Positions 24,507-33,814 of a stretch of 64,000 nt of DNA are shown piece after piece. The first letter of the stretch is position 1. Each line of letters opens with the position of its first letter. Source of the DNA: Neoroseomonas terrae (GTDB lineage Bacteria; Pseudomonadota; Alphaproteobacteria; Acetobacterales; Acetobacteraceae); the NCBI RefSeq assembly GCF_018129025.1, contig NZ_JAAEDI010000012.1, positions 1 through 64,000 of the forward strand, given 5' to 3'. The notes under the pieces were generated by a model that worked only from the letters and a program-made list of their open reading frames with translations, had not been told where the DNA came from and searched no databases. A program made the translations under genes and the position numbers.

Positions 24507-25688
24507 TCAGGCCGCCGCCCGTTCCGCGGCGATCCGCGCCGCCTCGATGCGCGCTGCCCCATCCAGCGCCAGGATGGCGGAGAGATCCGCCACCGCCGGC
24601 GCGCCGAGACGGGTCAGCGTCTCCTCAACCACCGCGGCGATGTCCAGGAAGCCAAGCCGACGGTCGAGGAAAAGCCCGACTGCCGCCTCGTTTGCAGCGT
24701 TCAATATGGTGGTCGCGCCGCCCCCCGCCCGCAAGGCCTCCCGGGCCAGCCGCAGGGCCGGAAAACGCACGGCATCGGGGGCGAAGAAGTCGAGCCGCGC
24801 CAGGGCAACGAGGTCGAGCCGCGGCACCGAGGCCGCCATGCGCGCCGGCCAGGCCAGCGCGTGCGCGATCGGGGTGCGCATGTCCGGCGTGCCGAGTTGG
24901 GCGACGACGGAACCGTCCGCGTACTGCACCAGCCCATGCACGGTCGATTGCGGGTGGACCAGGACCTCGACGCGCTGTTCGGGCACGGGGAACAGGCGGA
25001 CGGCCTCGATCAGCTCCAGCCCCTTGTTCATCATGGTGGCTGAGTCGATCGAGATCTTCGCCCCCATCGACCAAACCGGGTGACGGACGGCGGCTTCCGG
25101 CGTGACTGCGGCCATCTCTGCCATCGACATGGTCCGGCAGGGGCCGCCGGAGGCGGTCAGCACGATCTTCTCGACCGCCGCATACGGGTCGGCGCCCCCG
25201 CCCCGCGCTTCGAGCGCCTGGAAGATGGCGTTGTGCTCGGAATCGACCGGCAGCAACGTGGCGCCGGCGGCCCGCGCGGTGGCAAGCACGATGTCCCCCG
25301 CGCAGACGAGGCTTTCCTTGTTGGCGAGCGCCAGGACGCCACCGCGGGACAGGGCAGCAAGCGTCGCCGGCAGGCCCGCCGCGCCCACGATCGCCGCCAT
25401 GGTCCAGTCCACCGGCCGGGCTGCGGCAGCGATGACGGCGTCAGGGCCGGCGGCGGCCTCGATGCCCGAGCCGGCCAGGGCGTCGCGCAGCGCGCCGTAG
25501 CAGGCGGGGTCGGCGACGACGGCCAGCCGGGCGTTCAACTGTCGCGCCTGGGCCGCAAGGCGAGCGACGTCGCGATTGGCGACCAGCGCCTCGACCTGGA
25601 ACGCACCGGCGGGGGCGTCGTCCAGGAGAGCGACAGTGCTGCGGCCGACCGAGCCTGTGCTCCCGAGGATGGAGAGGGTGCGGATCAT
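24507..25688 (-). CDS. dxr: 1-deoxy-D-xylulose-5-phosphate reductoisomerase
   Basis: A 393-residue enzyme that makes 2-C-methyl-D-erythritol 4-phosphate, the committed step of the MEP isoprenoid pathway. The NADPH-binding start is RTLSILGSTGSVGRSTVALL. The active site is covered by LANKESLVCAGDIV, LPVDSEHNAIFQAL (metal ligands), TASGGPCRTMSMAEM (flexible loop) and KISIDSATMMNKGLELIEA. The ATG at 25688 sits immediately before the first strand; the longer frame has no homology upstream. Product feeds UppS two genes upstream via IPP. Confidence 0.96.
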   Translation of the reverse strand: MIRTLSILGSTGSVGRSTVALLDDAPAGAFQVEALVANRDVARLAAQARQLNARLAVVADPACYGALRDALAGSGIEAAAGPDAVIAAAARPVDWTMAAIVGAAGLPATLAALSRGGVLALANKESLVCAGDIVLATARAAGATLLPVDSEHNAIFQALEARGGGADPYAAVEKIVLTASGGPCRTMSMAEMAAVTPEAAVRHPVWSMGAKISIDSATMMNKGLELIEAVRLFPVPEQRVEVLVHPQSTVHGLVQYADGSVVAQLGTPDMRTPIAHALAWPARMAASVPRLDLVALARLDFFAPDAVRFPALRLAREALRAGGGATTILNAANEAAVGLFLDRRLGFLDIAAVVEETLTRLGAPAVADLSAILALDGAARIEAARIAAERAAA

Positions 25689-25797
25689 GGCTGGCGACCG
25701 GGCGGCGGCACCAGCCCTTGTACGTGAAGCCCGGCGGCTGGCGGAACTGGAGACTGGCGCCGCCCTTCTTTGAACCTCTCGCCGCCAGGAACCACCG

Positions 25798-26730
25798 TCA
25801 TTGCCACAGCGGCTGCCCCTGCCCCAGCGCCAGCGCCAGCAGGGCCGCGACCGGCGCTGCTGCGAGCACGCCGTCAAGCCGGTCGAGCAACCCGCCATGG
25901 CCCGGGATCAGCGCCGAGGAATCCTTCACGTCGAAGCGCCGCTTGATCCAGGATTCCAGAAGGTCGCCGCCCTGCGAGAACACGCCCAGTATCGCCGCGA
26001 CCGCCGCGGCGCGCGCCAGCCCGTCCGGCGCGAGGACCATCGCCGTCGCAGCGCCGACCAGCATGGCGGCGGCAAGCCCGCCCACCGCGCCCGACCAGGT
26101 CTTGTTGGGCGAGACAGCGGCCGCAAGCTTCGGCCCACCGAACAGCCGCCCGGCCAGATAGGCACCGATGTCCGACGCCCAGACCACGAGGAACAGGAAC
26201 AGGACGTTCACCTCCCCGGCGACATTGTCGTGCCGCAGCTCGATCAGCGCGATGCCGGCAAGGCCAATATAGAGCACGCCCGCCGCCAGCCAGCCCGCGG
26301 ATTGGCCGCGCTTGTCGCGGCCACGATCCGCCGTCCACCATGCGACGACCCAGAGAGCCAACAGCAGCAGCAGCGCGGCATGCGGGTGCTCCACCACCGC
26401 CAGCGTGCCGGCGGCGAAGACCGCGACCGGCACCGCCAGCCCCGGCAGTGCCCGGGTGCGATAGCCGCACAGATGCACCCATTCCCACGACAGCAGCGCG
26501 GCGGCGACCGCGACCAGCATCGTCCAGGGCTCGGAGCCCAGCCAGATGCAGGCGAGCGCCGTCGGGCCGAGCACGAGCGCGGAGAGGAACCGCTTGCGCA
26601 GGTCCCGCCAGCGCTTCGGTTCCGCCGCCAGGGCGGTAGCGGCGGTCAGGGCCTCGCCCCGTAGCGGCGCTCGCGCCGGACATAGGTGCCCACCGCCTCG
26701 GCCAGGTGGCCGGAATCGTAGTCGGGCCAC
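25798..26730 (-). CDS. cdsA: Phosphatidate cytidylyltransferase
   Basis: An integral membrane enzyme making CDP-diacylglycerol from CTP and phosphatidic acid. Several hydrophobic segments run from LVLGPTALACIWLG onward. The family signature is at the C-terminal side: SPNKTWSGAVGG, GDLLESWIKRRFDVKDSS and LIPGHGGLLDRLDGV. Recognisable similarity begins near 26650, directly after the uppS stop, where no ATG or GTG is available. The annotated ATG at 26730 therefore overlaps uppS by 85 bases and adds about 28 dubious residues; a rarer start (TTG/CTG) is also possible. The exact 5' end is uncertain, the identity is not. Confidence 0.9.
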   Translation of the reverse strand: MARLRFRPPGRGGGHLCPARAPLRGEALTAATALAAEPKRWRDLRKRFLSALVLGPTALACIWLGSEPWTMLVAVAAALLSWEWVHLCGYRTRALPGLAVPVAVFAAGTLAVVEHPHAALLLLLALWVVAWWTADRGRDKRGQSAGWLAAGVLYIGLAGIALIELRHDNVAGEVNVLFLFLVVWASDIGAYLAGRLFGGPKLAAAVSPNKTWSGAVGGLAAAMLVGAATAMVLAPDGLARAAAVAAILGVFSQGGDLLESWIKRRFDVKDSSALIPGHGGLLDRLDGVLAAAPVAALLALALGQGQPLWQ

Positions 26731-27389
26731 AGCACATCCTGGAAGACGAACTCGGCATAGGCCGCCTGCCAGAGCAGGAAGTTCGAGAGGCGCTGCTCGC
26801 CCGAGGTGCGGATGATGAGATCCGGGTCCGGGATGCCCGCGGTCTGCAGGAAGCCGCCGAAGGCGGCTTCATCGATAGCCTCGGGCGTCAGGCGACCCTC
26901 CGCCGCGGCGCGGGCCGCGGCGCGAACAGCGGCCAGGATCTCGTCCCGCGCGCCATAGGACAGCGCGACATTCAGGTTGAGGCGCGTGCCGCCGGCGGTC
27001 GCTTCCTCCGCCATGCGGATCGAACGGGTCATCTCTGGCCCGAAGCGGTCATAGTCCCCGATCACCCGCAGCCGCACGCCTTCCTTCACGAGGCTTGCGA
27101 CCTCGGAGCGCAGGTAGAGCCGCAGCAGGCCGGTCAGGGCGGAGACTTCCTCGAGCGGGCGGCGCCAGTTCTCGGAGGAGAAGGCGAACAGGGTCAGCCA
27201 GGTGACGCCCTGGTCGGCCGCCGCCTCGATGGTACGGCGGACGGCCTCGGCCCCGGCCTTGTGGCCGAGGGCGACAGGCAGCCCCCGGGCCTGCGCCCAG
27301 CGGCGGTTGCCGTCCATGATGATGGCGACATGGGTCGGCGGCTCGGCCGGGCCGGCAGCCTCGCGCGCCGGGCCGGAGGCGGCGCTCAT
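26646..27389 (-). CDS. uppS: Isoprenyl transferase (undecaprenyl diphosphate synthase)
   Basis: A 247-residue cis-prenyltransferase making the C55 lipid carrier for cell wall and LPS. The catalytic Asp is in HVAIIMDGNRRWAQ. Other motifs are GHKAGAEAVRRTIEAA, LTLFAFSSENWRRP, LNVALSYGARDEI and the terminal DLIIRTSGEQRLSNFLLWQ plus WPDYDSGHLAEAV. The ATG at 27389 gives a typical length with a short Ala/Pro-rich leader. The order frr-uppS-cdsA-dxr is the standard bacterial arrangement. Confidence 0.96.
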   Translation of the reverse strand: MSAASGPAREAAGPAEPPTHVAIIMDGNRRWAQARGLPVALGHKAGAEAVRRTIEAAADQGVTWLTLFAFSSENWRRPLEEVSALTGLLRLYLRSEVASLVKEGVRLRVIGDYDRFGPEMTRSIRMAEEATAGGTRLNLNVALSYGARDEILAAVRAAARAAAEGRLTPEAIDEAAFGGFLQTAGIPDPDLIIRTSGEQRLSNFLLWQAAYAEFVFQDVLWPDYDSGHLAEAVGTYVRRERRYGARP

Positions 27390-27471
27390 GCCCCCCCTGC
27401 CCCCAGGCAACGGGTCTCGACCAGGCTCACCTGCAACACGCCCTCCGACCCCCCTGCGACTCCGACGGCAA

Positions 27472-28038
27472 TCAGACCGTGCGGATATCCTTCTCCTTAT
27501 CGACCAGCGACGCATCGACCTGCTTCACATACTGGTCGGTCAGCTTCTGGATCTCGGTCTCGGCCTGCTTGACCTCGTCCTCGCTAGCCTCGTGCTTCTT
27601 GATCCAGCCCTTGGCCTGCTCCATGCCGTCCCGACGGACGCCGCGGATGGCGACGCGGGTGCTCTCGGCATACCGGGCGGCGGCCTTCACCAGCTCGTTG
27701 CGGCGCTCGGCGGTCAGCGGCGGCAGCGGCACGCGGATGACCTGGCCCTCGGCCTGCGGGTTGAGGCCGAGATTGGCTTCGCGGATCGCGGATTCGACGG
27801 CCTTGGTCAGCCCCTTGTCCCAGACCTGCACGGACAACAGGCCCGGCCCGGCGATGGAAACGTTGGCGACCTGGTTAAGCGGCGTCACGGAACCGTAGGC
27901 CTCGACGCGCACGGGTTCGAGCAGAGCCGGGCTGGCGCGGCCGGTGCGCAGGCCTTGGAACTCCTTCTTCAGTGTCTCGATCGCGCCGTCCATGCGGCGC
28001 GTCAGGTCCTGCTTCAGGGCAGCGAAGTCGGCGGGCAT
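27472..28038 (-). CDS. frr: Ribosome recycling factor
   Basis: A 188-residue protein that, with EF-G, splits the post-termination ribosome. It shows MDGAIETLKKEFQGLRTGRA, the ASPALLEPVRVEAYG segment, TPLNQVANVSI, and the helical part LNPQAEGQVIRVPLPPLTAERR followed by the C-terminal TDQYVKQVDASLVDKEKDI. Length and both domains are intact. It lies 13 bases downstream of pyrH on the minus strand. Confidence 0.97.
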   Translation of the reverse strand: MPADFAALKQDLTRRMDGAIETLKKEFQGLRTGRASPALLEPVRVEAYGSVTPLNQVANVSIAGPGLLSVQVWDKGLTKAVESAIREANLGLNPQAEGQVIRVPLPPLTAERRNELVKAAARYAESTRVAIRGVRRDGMEQAKGWIKKHEASEDEVKQAETEIQKLTDQYVKQVDASLVDKEKDIRTV

Positions 28039-28051
28039 GGTGCCTTCTCCC

Positions 28052-28780
28052 TCAAATCTGGTTCTCGTGGACGGTGGTGAAGCGGCCTTCGCCCTTCATC
28101 ACCGCGGTGAAGGCACCGGGTTCGTGGATGTTGAAGACGATGATGGGCAGCTTGTTCTCTCGCGCGAGCGAGATGGCCGCAGCGTCCATCACGGCAAGGT
28201 CGCGCGCCAGCATGTCGAGATAGGTCAGGCTGGTGTAGCGCTCGGCCTTCGGGTTCTTGCGCGGGTCGGCGGAATAGACGCCGTCGACCTGCGTGCCCTT
28301 CAGCAGCGCGTCGCAGCCCATCTCGGCGGCGCGCAGGGCCGCGGCGGTATCGGTGGTGAAGAACGGGTTGCCCGTGCCGGCGGCGAAGATCACCACGCGG
28401 CCCTTCTCCATGTGCCGCGTGGCGCGGCGGCGGATGAAGGGCTCGCAGACCGACTGCATGGAGATGGCGGATTGCACGCGCGTCGGCACCCCGGCCTTCT
28501 CGAGCGCCGCCTGCATGGCGAGGGCATTCATCACTGTGGCCAGCATGCCGATGGAATCGGCCTGCGCGCGATCCATGCCGGAGGCCGCACCCGCAACGCC
28601 GCGGAAGATGTTGCCACCGCCGATGACGAGGCAGACTTCAACCCCGAGGGAGACGACGCCCTGCACGTCCTCGGCGATACGCCGGCAGACGGCGGTGTCG
28701 AGGCCGTAGTCCCGGCTGCCCATCAGGGCTTCCCCAGACACCTTGAGCAGGACGCGCTTGTACACCGGCTTGTCGCTCAT
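28052..28780 (-). CDS. pyrH: UMP kinase
   Basis: A 242-residue amino-acid-kinase-fold enzyme phosphorylating UMP to UDP. Motifs are [15 protein letters not shown] at the start, [50 protein letters not shown], and [12 protein letters not shown]. The start ATG at 28780 gives the usual N-terminus; an upstream in-frame codon would add unrelated residues. It stands between tsf and frr, the conserved rpsB-tsf-pyrH-frr order. Confidence 0.97.
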   Translation of the reverse strand: MSDKPVYKRVLLKVSGEALMGSRDYGLDTAVCRRIAEDVQGVVSLGVEVCLVIGGGNIFRGVAGAASGMDRAQADSIGMLATVMNALAMQAALEKAGVPTRVQSAISMQSVCEPFIRRRATRHMEKGRVVIFAAGTGNPFFTTDTAAALRAAEMGCDALLKGTQVDGVYSADPRKNPKAERYTSLTYLDMLARDLAVMDAAAISLARENKLPIIVFNIHEPGAFTAVMKGEGRFTTVHENQI

Positions 28781-28857
28781 TCTGGGGGATTCACGTTCCG
28801 TGGAGGTGGGCTGGCGCGGCAGCATACTCGCCGCGCCCGCAGGGCAACAATATGGCG

Positions 28858-28886
28858 CCAGGGCGGGACCGCGGCCCGCGCCCTGG
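28858..28886 (-). terminator. Possible terminator after tsf
   Basis: CCAGGGC (28858-28864) and GCCCTGG (28880-28886) form a seven-base stem, extended by three further G-C pairs across a small bulge. It lies just past the tsf stop, before pyrH. There is no long U-run, so it may act as a partial attenuator rather than a full stop. Confidence 0.4.
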
Positions 28887-28896
28887 GTTTCGGGCG

Positions 28897-29835
28897 TCAG
28901 CCCTGGCCGGCGGCGGCCGCGACCTCGGCCGCGAAGTCGGAGGTCTGCTTGTCGATGCCCTCGCCGAGCTGGAAGCGGGCGAAGCCGGCCAGCTTGGAGC
29001 CGGCCTTCTCGACCACGGCCTTCACGCGGCTCTCGCCGTCATGCACCCAGACCTGCTCCAGCAGCACCACTTCCTCGTAGTACTTGCGGATGCGCCCCTC
29101 GACCATCTTCTGGATGACCGCGTCCGGCTTGCCGGAGGACTTGGCCTGCTCCGTCAGAACGGCCTTCTCGCGCTCCAGCGCGGCCGGCTCGACGAAGGAG
29201 ATGTCCAGCGCCTCGGGGCGGGCGGCGGCGACGTGCATGCCGATCTGGCGGCCGAGCGTCTCCAGCACCGCTTCCTCGGAAGCGCCTTCCAGCGCGACGA
29301 GCACGCCGATCTTGCCCATGCCGGGCTTCACCGCCGAGTGGACATAGGTGGCGACGGTGCCCTCGGAGACGTGGAGGCGCTTCGCGCGGCGGATCGACAT
29401 GTTCTCGCCGATCGTCGCGATCAGGTGCGTGAGCTGGTCGGCGACCGTGCGGTGACCCGTGCCGCCCTCGATGAGGTCGACGGAGCCCGGATAGCGGGCG
29501 GCCTTCAGAGCCTCGATGTCGTCGCCGACGGTGAGCGCCAGCTCGGCGACGGCGGCGCAGAACGCCTGGAAATGCTCGTTGCGGGCGACGAAGTCGGTCT
29601 CGGCGTTGATCTCGACCATCGCCGCGGTGCGGGGGGCGGAGGCGACGGCGACGAGGCCCTCGGCGGCGACGCGGCCGGACTTCTTCGCGGCGGCGGACAG
29701 GCCCTTCTTGCGGAGCCAGTCGATCGCGGCCTCCATGTCGCCGTTCGCTTCAACCAGCGCCTTCTTGCAGTCCATCATGCCCGCGCCGGACTTCTCGCGC
29801 AGCTCGCGGACCATCGCCGCAGTGATCTCGGCCAT
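28897..29835 (-). CDS. tsf: Elongation factor Ts
   Basis: A 312-residue nucleotide-exchange factor for EF-Tu. It starts [27 protein letters not shown]-type sequence (seen here as [19 protein letters not shown]), with the UBA-like N-terminal domain, then [18 protein letters not shown] (core domain), the second core repeat [18 protein letters not shown], and a C-terminal module ending [18 protein letters not shown]. The length is in the normal range. It follows rpsB, separated by a perfect hairpin. Confidence 0.97.
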   Translation of the reverse strand: MAEITAAMVRELREKSGAGMMDCKKALVEANGDMEAAIDWLRKKGLSAAAKKSGRVAAEGLVAVASAPRTAAMVEINAETDFVARNEHFQAFCAAVAELALTVGDDIEALKAARYPGSVDLIEGGTGHRTVADQLTHLIATIGENMSIRRAKRLHVSEGTVATYVHSAVKPGMGKIGVLVALEGASEEAVLETLGRQIGMHVAAARPEALDISFVEPAALEREKAVLTEQAKSSGKPDAVIQKMVEGRIRKYYEEVVLLEQVWVHDGESRVKAVVEKAGSKLAGFARFQLGEGIDKQTSDFAAEVAAAAGQG

Positions 29836-29871
29836 CGGACGTCTCCGTGGTTGCCAGGTGGAAACAGGGAA

Positions 29872-29897
29872 GCCGGGACCCCTCACGGGGTCCCGGC
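29872..29897 (-). terminator. Perfect 11-bp hairpin between rpsB and tsf
   Basis: GCCGGGACCCC (29872-29882) and GGGGTCCCGGC (29887-29897) pair fully around a four-base TCAC loop. It begins about ten bases after the rpsB stop. No U-run follows, so it may be an attenuator or an mRNA-processing/stability element that sets the ratio of S2 to EF-Ts. Confidence 0.6.
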
Positions 29898-29906
29898 CGG
29901 TCAGGA

Positions 29907-30722
29907 TCAGGCCTGGGGCTGCGCGTCGGGCGCGGCCTCGACCGAGGCTTCCGGCAGGGCCTCGGGAAGGGCTTCGGGAAGCTCCTCCGGGGCGAGGTCC
30001 TCGGCGCCGCCGATATCGACGCCGGAGGCCTGCATCTCGGCCGAGATGCCGTCCAGCACCGCCGAGGCGACCATGTCGCAGTACAGCGTGATGGCGCGGA
30101 TCGCGTCGTCATTGCCCGGGATCGGGAAGGTCACGCCGGCGGGATCGGCGTTGGAGTCGACCACGGCGATGACCGGGATGCCGAGCTTGTTGGCCTCCTC
30201 GATCGCCAGCTTCTCCTTCACCGTGTCGATCACGAAGATGATGTCGGGTAGGCCGCCCATCTCCTTGATGCCGCCCAGAGCCCGCTCAAGCTTCTCCTTG
30301 TCGCGGGTGAGCATCAGGACTTCCTTCTTGGTCAGACCGCTCGTGTCGGTGCCAAGACGCTCGTCCATCTGCTTCAGGCGCTTGATCGAGCCCGTGATCG
30401 TCTTCCAGTTGGTCAGCATGCCGCCGAGCCAGCGGTGGTTGACGTAGTACTGGCCGCAGCGGGTCGCGGCCTCAGCCACGTAGTCGGCCGCCGCCTTCTT
30501 GGTGCCGACGAACAGCACGCGGCCGCCGGCGGCGACGGTGTCGCGCACGGCGCGCAGCGCGCGATCCATCATGGGCACGGTCTGCTGCAGGTCGAGGATG
30601 TGGACCTGGTTGCGGACGCCGAAGATGTAGGGCGCCATCCGCGGGTTCCAGCGCCGCGTGTGGTGACCGAAATGAACGCCTGCCTCGAGCAGGGCACGCA
30701 GAGTGACTTCGCGCATCGCCAT
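29907..30722 (-). CDS. rpsB: 30S ribosomal protein S2
   Basis: A 271-residue small-subunit protein. The N-terminus [20 protein letters not shown] is canonical, followed by [66 protein letters not shown] and [13 protein letters not shown]. Beyond the core there is an acidic, repetitive C-terminal tail ([20 protein letters not shown]), as in several alphaproteobacteria. A GGAGG precedes the ATG at 30722; a second ATG two codons later is also possible. First gene of the rpsB-tsf-pyrH-frr cluster. Confidence 0.97.
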   Translation of the reverse strand: MAMREVTLRALLEAGVHFGHHTRRWNPRMAPYIFGVRNQVHILDLQQTVPMMDRALRAVRDTVAAGGRVLFVGTKKAAADYVAEAATRCGQYYVNHRWLGGMLTNWKTITGSIKRLKQMDERLGTDTSGLTKKEVLMLTRDKEKLERALGGIKEMGGLPDIIFVIDTVKEKLAIEEANKLGIPVIAVVDSNADPAGVTFPIPGNDDAIRAITLYCDMVASAVLDGISAEMQASGVDIGGAEDLAPEELPEALPEALPEASVEAAPDAQPQA

Positions 30723-31031
30723 GGGGCGAGCCTCCTTCCTCAATAGTCCGGTTGAGCCTCCGCGGCGCATCCCCCGTTGCCGGGGACCGGACCCTGCCTG
30801 TTGTCGGGAAGGGCGCGCCGCGTGCGGATTTGCCGGGCGGGGCGAACCCCGTCCGGCGGGGCGGGATATGGCGGAAAGCGCGGCGCGGGGCAAGGGGTAG
30901 GCGGGAGGGGCGCCGCCCCTCCCGGACCCTCCCCGCCAAAGGCCGAAGGGCCTTTGGAAACCTCGAGCCGCCCCGGAAGGCAGGCAGTGCCGGATGAAGG
31001 GCACACTTGGTTTGGCCTCCATGGGCCGGGT
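30723..31031. promoter_or_regulatory. rpsB upstream region
   Basis: This ~310-base gap should carry the rpsB promoter (minus strand). The half repeat at 30904-30970 occupies its far side. The near 180 bases are extremely GC-rich, with no clear promoter boxes that I can point to. Confidence 0.4.
30904..30970 (-). repeat. Partial copy C of the hairpin repeat (right half only)
   Basis: Read on the minus strand it gives CGAGGTTTCCAAAGGCC-CTTC-GGCCTTTGG, then GGAGGGGC-GGC-GCCCCTCC, matching the third and fourth hairpins of copies A and B. The loop of the last stem differs while both arms are unchanged. The left half of the element is absent. Confidence 0.8.
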
Positions 31032-32006
31032 CTACTCCGGTCGGATGCCGGCGCGGTCGGCGGTGGCGCGGATCGAGGCCCGTTCCCGGTCAAGCCAGGC
31101 CGCGAAGCCTTCCGGGGACTGTTCCTGCGGGGCGACGATCTCCGCACCGAGCTGCGCCTGCCGGTCGCGGTAGGCCTGGTTCGCCAGGCCCGTCCGCGCC
31201 GCGGCCGCCAGCGCGGTAAGAGCCCCGGGCGGGGTGCCCGCCGCGACAACCAGCCCGGCCCAGGACCCGCCGGTCAGGTCGATGCCGCTCTCGATCAGGG
31301 TCGGCACCTCCGGGGCGATCGGCATCCGCCCGGCCGAGCTCATGGCAAGGATGCGCGTCTGGCCGCCCTGGGCGGTGGGCAGCACGGTCGAGATCTCCGC
31401 CATCACCAGCGGGATGTTGCCAGCAATGACGTCGGGCACCGAGACGGAGGAGCCGCGATAGGGGACGTGGGTGAAGCGCACCCCGGTCACGGCCATCACC
31501 TGCTCGATCAGGAAGTGCGTCGCGCTCCCCTGCCCCGAGGAGCCGATGGCGATCCGACCCGGTTCCACGCGGGCGGCAGCCAGCATGTCGGCGACGGTCC
31601 GCCAGGGGCTGTCGGCGCGGACGGTCAGCGTCAGCGGGGAACGGCTGATCATCGCCACGGCGGCGAGGTCCTTCGCCGGGTCATAGGACAGCCGCGCCTG
31701 CAGGACCGGGGCGTTGGTCAGCGGGCCGTTCGACCCGAGCAGCAGGGTGTGGCCGTCGGGCGCCGACTTGGCGACCGCGTCGGCGCCGACGGTGCCGCCG
31801 CCGCCGGCACGGTTCTCGACGACCACGGGCTGGCCCAGCGTCGCGGCCATCCTCTCCCCGATCATCCTTGCCTGGAGGTCGGAGGAGGTTCCCGCGGCGA
31901 AGGGAACGATGATACGCACCGGCCGGTCGGGGAAGGCGGCGCGCGCGGCGCGCGGCGCCAGCGCGAGCCCGGGCAGCGCCAGGGCGGCGCGGCGGGACAG
32001 GGTCAT
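31032..32006 (-). CDS. Bug family tripartite tricarboxylate transporter substrate-binding protein
   Basis: A 324-residue periplasmic binding protein, the second of its family in the window but clearly divergent from the first. Leader: SRRAALALPGLALAPRAARA. Family motifs: FPDRPVRIIVPFAAGTSSDL, VVVENRAGGGGTVGADAV, PDGHTLLLGSNGPLTNAPVL, THVPYRGSSVSVPDVIAGNI and AGLVVAAGTPPGALTAL. It stands alone, without permease genes, upstream of and divergent from phoD. Confidence 0.92.
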   Translation of the reverse strand: MTLSRRAALALPGLALAPRAARAAFPDRPVRIIVPFAAGTSSDLQARMIGERMAATLGQPVVVENRAGGGGTVGADAVAKSAPDGHTLLLGSNGPLTNAPVLQARLSYDPAKDLAAVAMISRSPLTLTVRADSPWRTVADMLAAARVEPGRIAIGSSGQGSATHFLIEQVMAVTGVRFTHVPYRGSSVSVPDVIAGNIPLVMAEISTVLPTAQGGQTRILAMSSAGRMPIAPEVPTLIESGIDLTGGSWAGLVVAAGTPPGALTALAAAARTGLANQAYRDRQAQLGAEIVAPQEQSPEGFAAWLDRERASIRATADRAGIRPE

Positions 32007-32152
32007 TCTAGGAGCCTCCCAGGTCTAGTCTGGCCATCTGGCCACAGGCCGGCGGTCCGGGAAAGCCGAGGCCGGATGCCGGATGACACAGGCTTCACGC
32101 CTGCCCCGCTGCCGGATGCGCCATGGTCCGGCCGACCGGCCGGGAGTCGCCC

Positions 32153-33757
32153 ATGGACAGCAAGACGCGCCACATCCTCGACCTGTCCCGCCGCGGGCTG
32201 CTGCGGGGCGCCGTCGGGATGGCGGCGCTCGCCGTCCTCGCCCCGGCACCGCGGGGGGCGCGGGCGCAATCAGGCCACCAGGGCTATCCCTTCGCCTTGG
32301 GGGTGGCGAGCGGCGAGCCCGCGCCGGACGGCTTCGTGATCTGGACGCGGCTCGCACCCGATCCGCTGGCGGCGGATGGCGGCATGGCGCCACTGCCGGT
32401 GCCGGTGGCGTGGGAGGTCGCCGAGGACCCCGGCTTCACCCGCGTCGCCGCGCAGGGCACGGCCGCGGCGCGGCCGGAACTCGGCCACAGCGTGCATGTC
32501 GAGGTGGCGGGCCTCGCCCCGGCCCGGCCATACTTCTACCGGTTCCGCCTTGGGGCGGAGGCAAGCCGGGTCGGGCGCGCGCGCACGTCCCCCGCACCGG
32601 GTACGAGACCGGCGAGGCTGCGCTTCGCCTTCGCGGGTTGCCAGCACTATGAGCAGGGCCTCTTCACCGCCTGGGACCGCATTGCCGACGAGCCGGATCT
32701 CGACTTCGTCTTTCACTATGGCGACTACATCTATGAACAGCGTGGGCGCATGCCGGGCCAGCCGGGCTGGGGCACCCGGGTGCGCCCGCATATCGGCGGC
32801 GAGACGGTGAGCCTTGCCGACTACCGGCAACGCTACGCGCAGTACCGCATCGACCCCGCCCTCCAGGCCGCGCATGCGGCGCACCCCTTCCTGCCGAGCT
32901 ACGACGACCACGAGGTGGAGAACAACTGGGCCGGCGCACATAGCGAGAAGGACGGCGGCGCGCGCCACCCCGTCGCCGTGCCGCCCGAGGTCTTCGCCCT
33001 GCGCAAGGCCGCCGCCTTCCAGGCGTGGTACGAGCATATGCCGGTGCGCCGTACCGCCCTGCCGCGGGGGGCAGACATCATCGCGTACCGGCGGCTGGAC
33101 TTCGGCACCCTGGCGCGGGTGAACGTGCTCGACACGCGCCAGTTCCGCGACGACCAGCCCTGCGGGGACCGCAGCGGCGCGGCCTGCGCGGAGGTGTCGC
33201 GGCCGGATGCGCAGATGCTCGGGCCGACACAGGAAGCCTGGCTATTGGGCGGCATGGCGAACAGCCCGGCGCGGTGGAACCTGTTGGCGCAGCAAGTACC
33301 GATGATGCGGCGCCTGCTGCGCGGCGACGGCATCGCCGTGGACAAATGGGATGGCTACCCGGCCGCCCGGCAGCGGCTGCTGGACGGCATCGCCGAGCGC
33401 CGGACGCCCAACCCCGTCGTGCTGTCGGGTGACGTGCATGTTGCGCTGGCCGCGACCCTCGGGCGAGAGCCGGACGCGATGGACAGCCGGGCCGTCGCGG
33501 TGGAGTTCACCGCGACCTCCGTCAGCAGTGGCGGCGACGGTGCAGTGATGACGCCGGCCGGCGAGGATGCACTGTGGCGGAATCCGCACATGGCGCTGTA
33601 TCACGCGCAGCGCGGCTACTGCGTCAGCGAGGCGACGCCGGATCGGATGGTGACGGAGTACGTCGCCCTGCCCTTCGTGACGCGCGAAGGCGCGCCGCGC
33701 GAAACGGCGGCGAAGCTGGTCGTCGAGAATGGGCGGGCGGCTATCGGACTCGGGTGA
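32153..33757 (+). CDS. phoD: PhoD-like alkaline phosphatase/phosphodiesterase, Tat-exported
   Basis: About 534 residues. The leader LSRRGLLRGAVGMAALAV is a twin-arginine signal ending ARAQ. An N-terminal Ig-like PhoD_N domain (FALGVASGEPAPDGFVIWTR) precedes the metallophosphatase: FAFAGCQHYEQGLFTAWD, FVFHYGDYIYEQ, the YDDHEVENNW ligand loop, VNVLDTRQFRDD and VVLSGDVHVA. Such enzymes release phosphate from extracellular esters using Ca and Fe. ATG 32153 places the twin arginine correctly; the ATG at 32123 in the same frame would add ten residues. No Pho box was recognised. Confidence 0.92.
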   Translation: MDSKTRHILDLSRRGLLRGAVGMAALAVLAPAPRGARAQSGHQGYPFALGVASGEPAPDGFVIWTRLAPDPLAADGGMAPLPVPVAWEVAEDPGFTRVAAQGTAAARPELGHSVHVEVAGLAPARPYFYRFRLGAEASRVGRARTSPAPGTRPARLRFAFAGCQHYEQGLFTAWDRIADEPDLDFVFHYGDYIYEQRGRMPGQPGWGTRVRPHIGGETVSLADYRQRYAQYRIDPALQAAHAAHPFLPSYDDHEVENNWAGAHSEKDGGARHPVAVPPEVFALRKAAAFQAWYEHMPVRRTALPRGADIIAYRRLDFGTLARVNVLDTRQFRDDQPCGDRSGAACAEVSRPDAQMLGPTQEAWLLGGMANSPARWNLLAQQVPMMRRLLRGDGIAVDKWDGYPAARQRLLDGIAERRTPNPVVLSGDVHVALAATLGREPDAMDSRAVAVEFTATSVSSGGDGAVMTPAGEDALWRNPHMALYHAQRGYCVSEATPDRMVTEYVALPFVTREGAPRETAAKLVVENGRAAIGLG

Positions 33758-33764
33758 TCGAGGA

Positions 33765-33790
33765 GGGCGTTCCCGAGAGGTGCAACGCCC
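33765..33790. terminator. Hairpin between convergent phoD and aspartate dehydrogenase genes
   Basis: GGGCGTT (33765-33771) pairs with AACGCCC (33784-33790), and a competing GAGAGG/CCTCTC stem overlaps it. Its position between two convergent stops suggests a terminator, though there is no T-run. Confidence 0.35.
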
Positions 33791-33814
33791 CTCTCCGAGA
33801 ACTGCCCACCCCGG

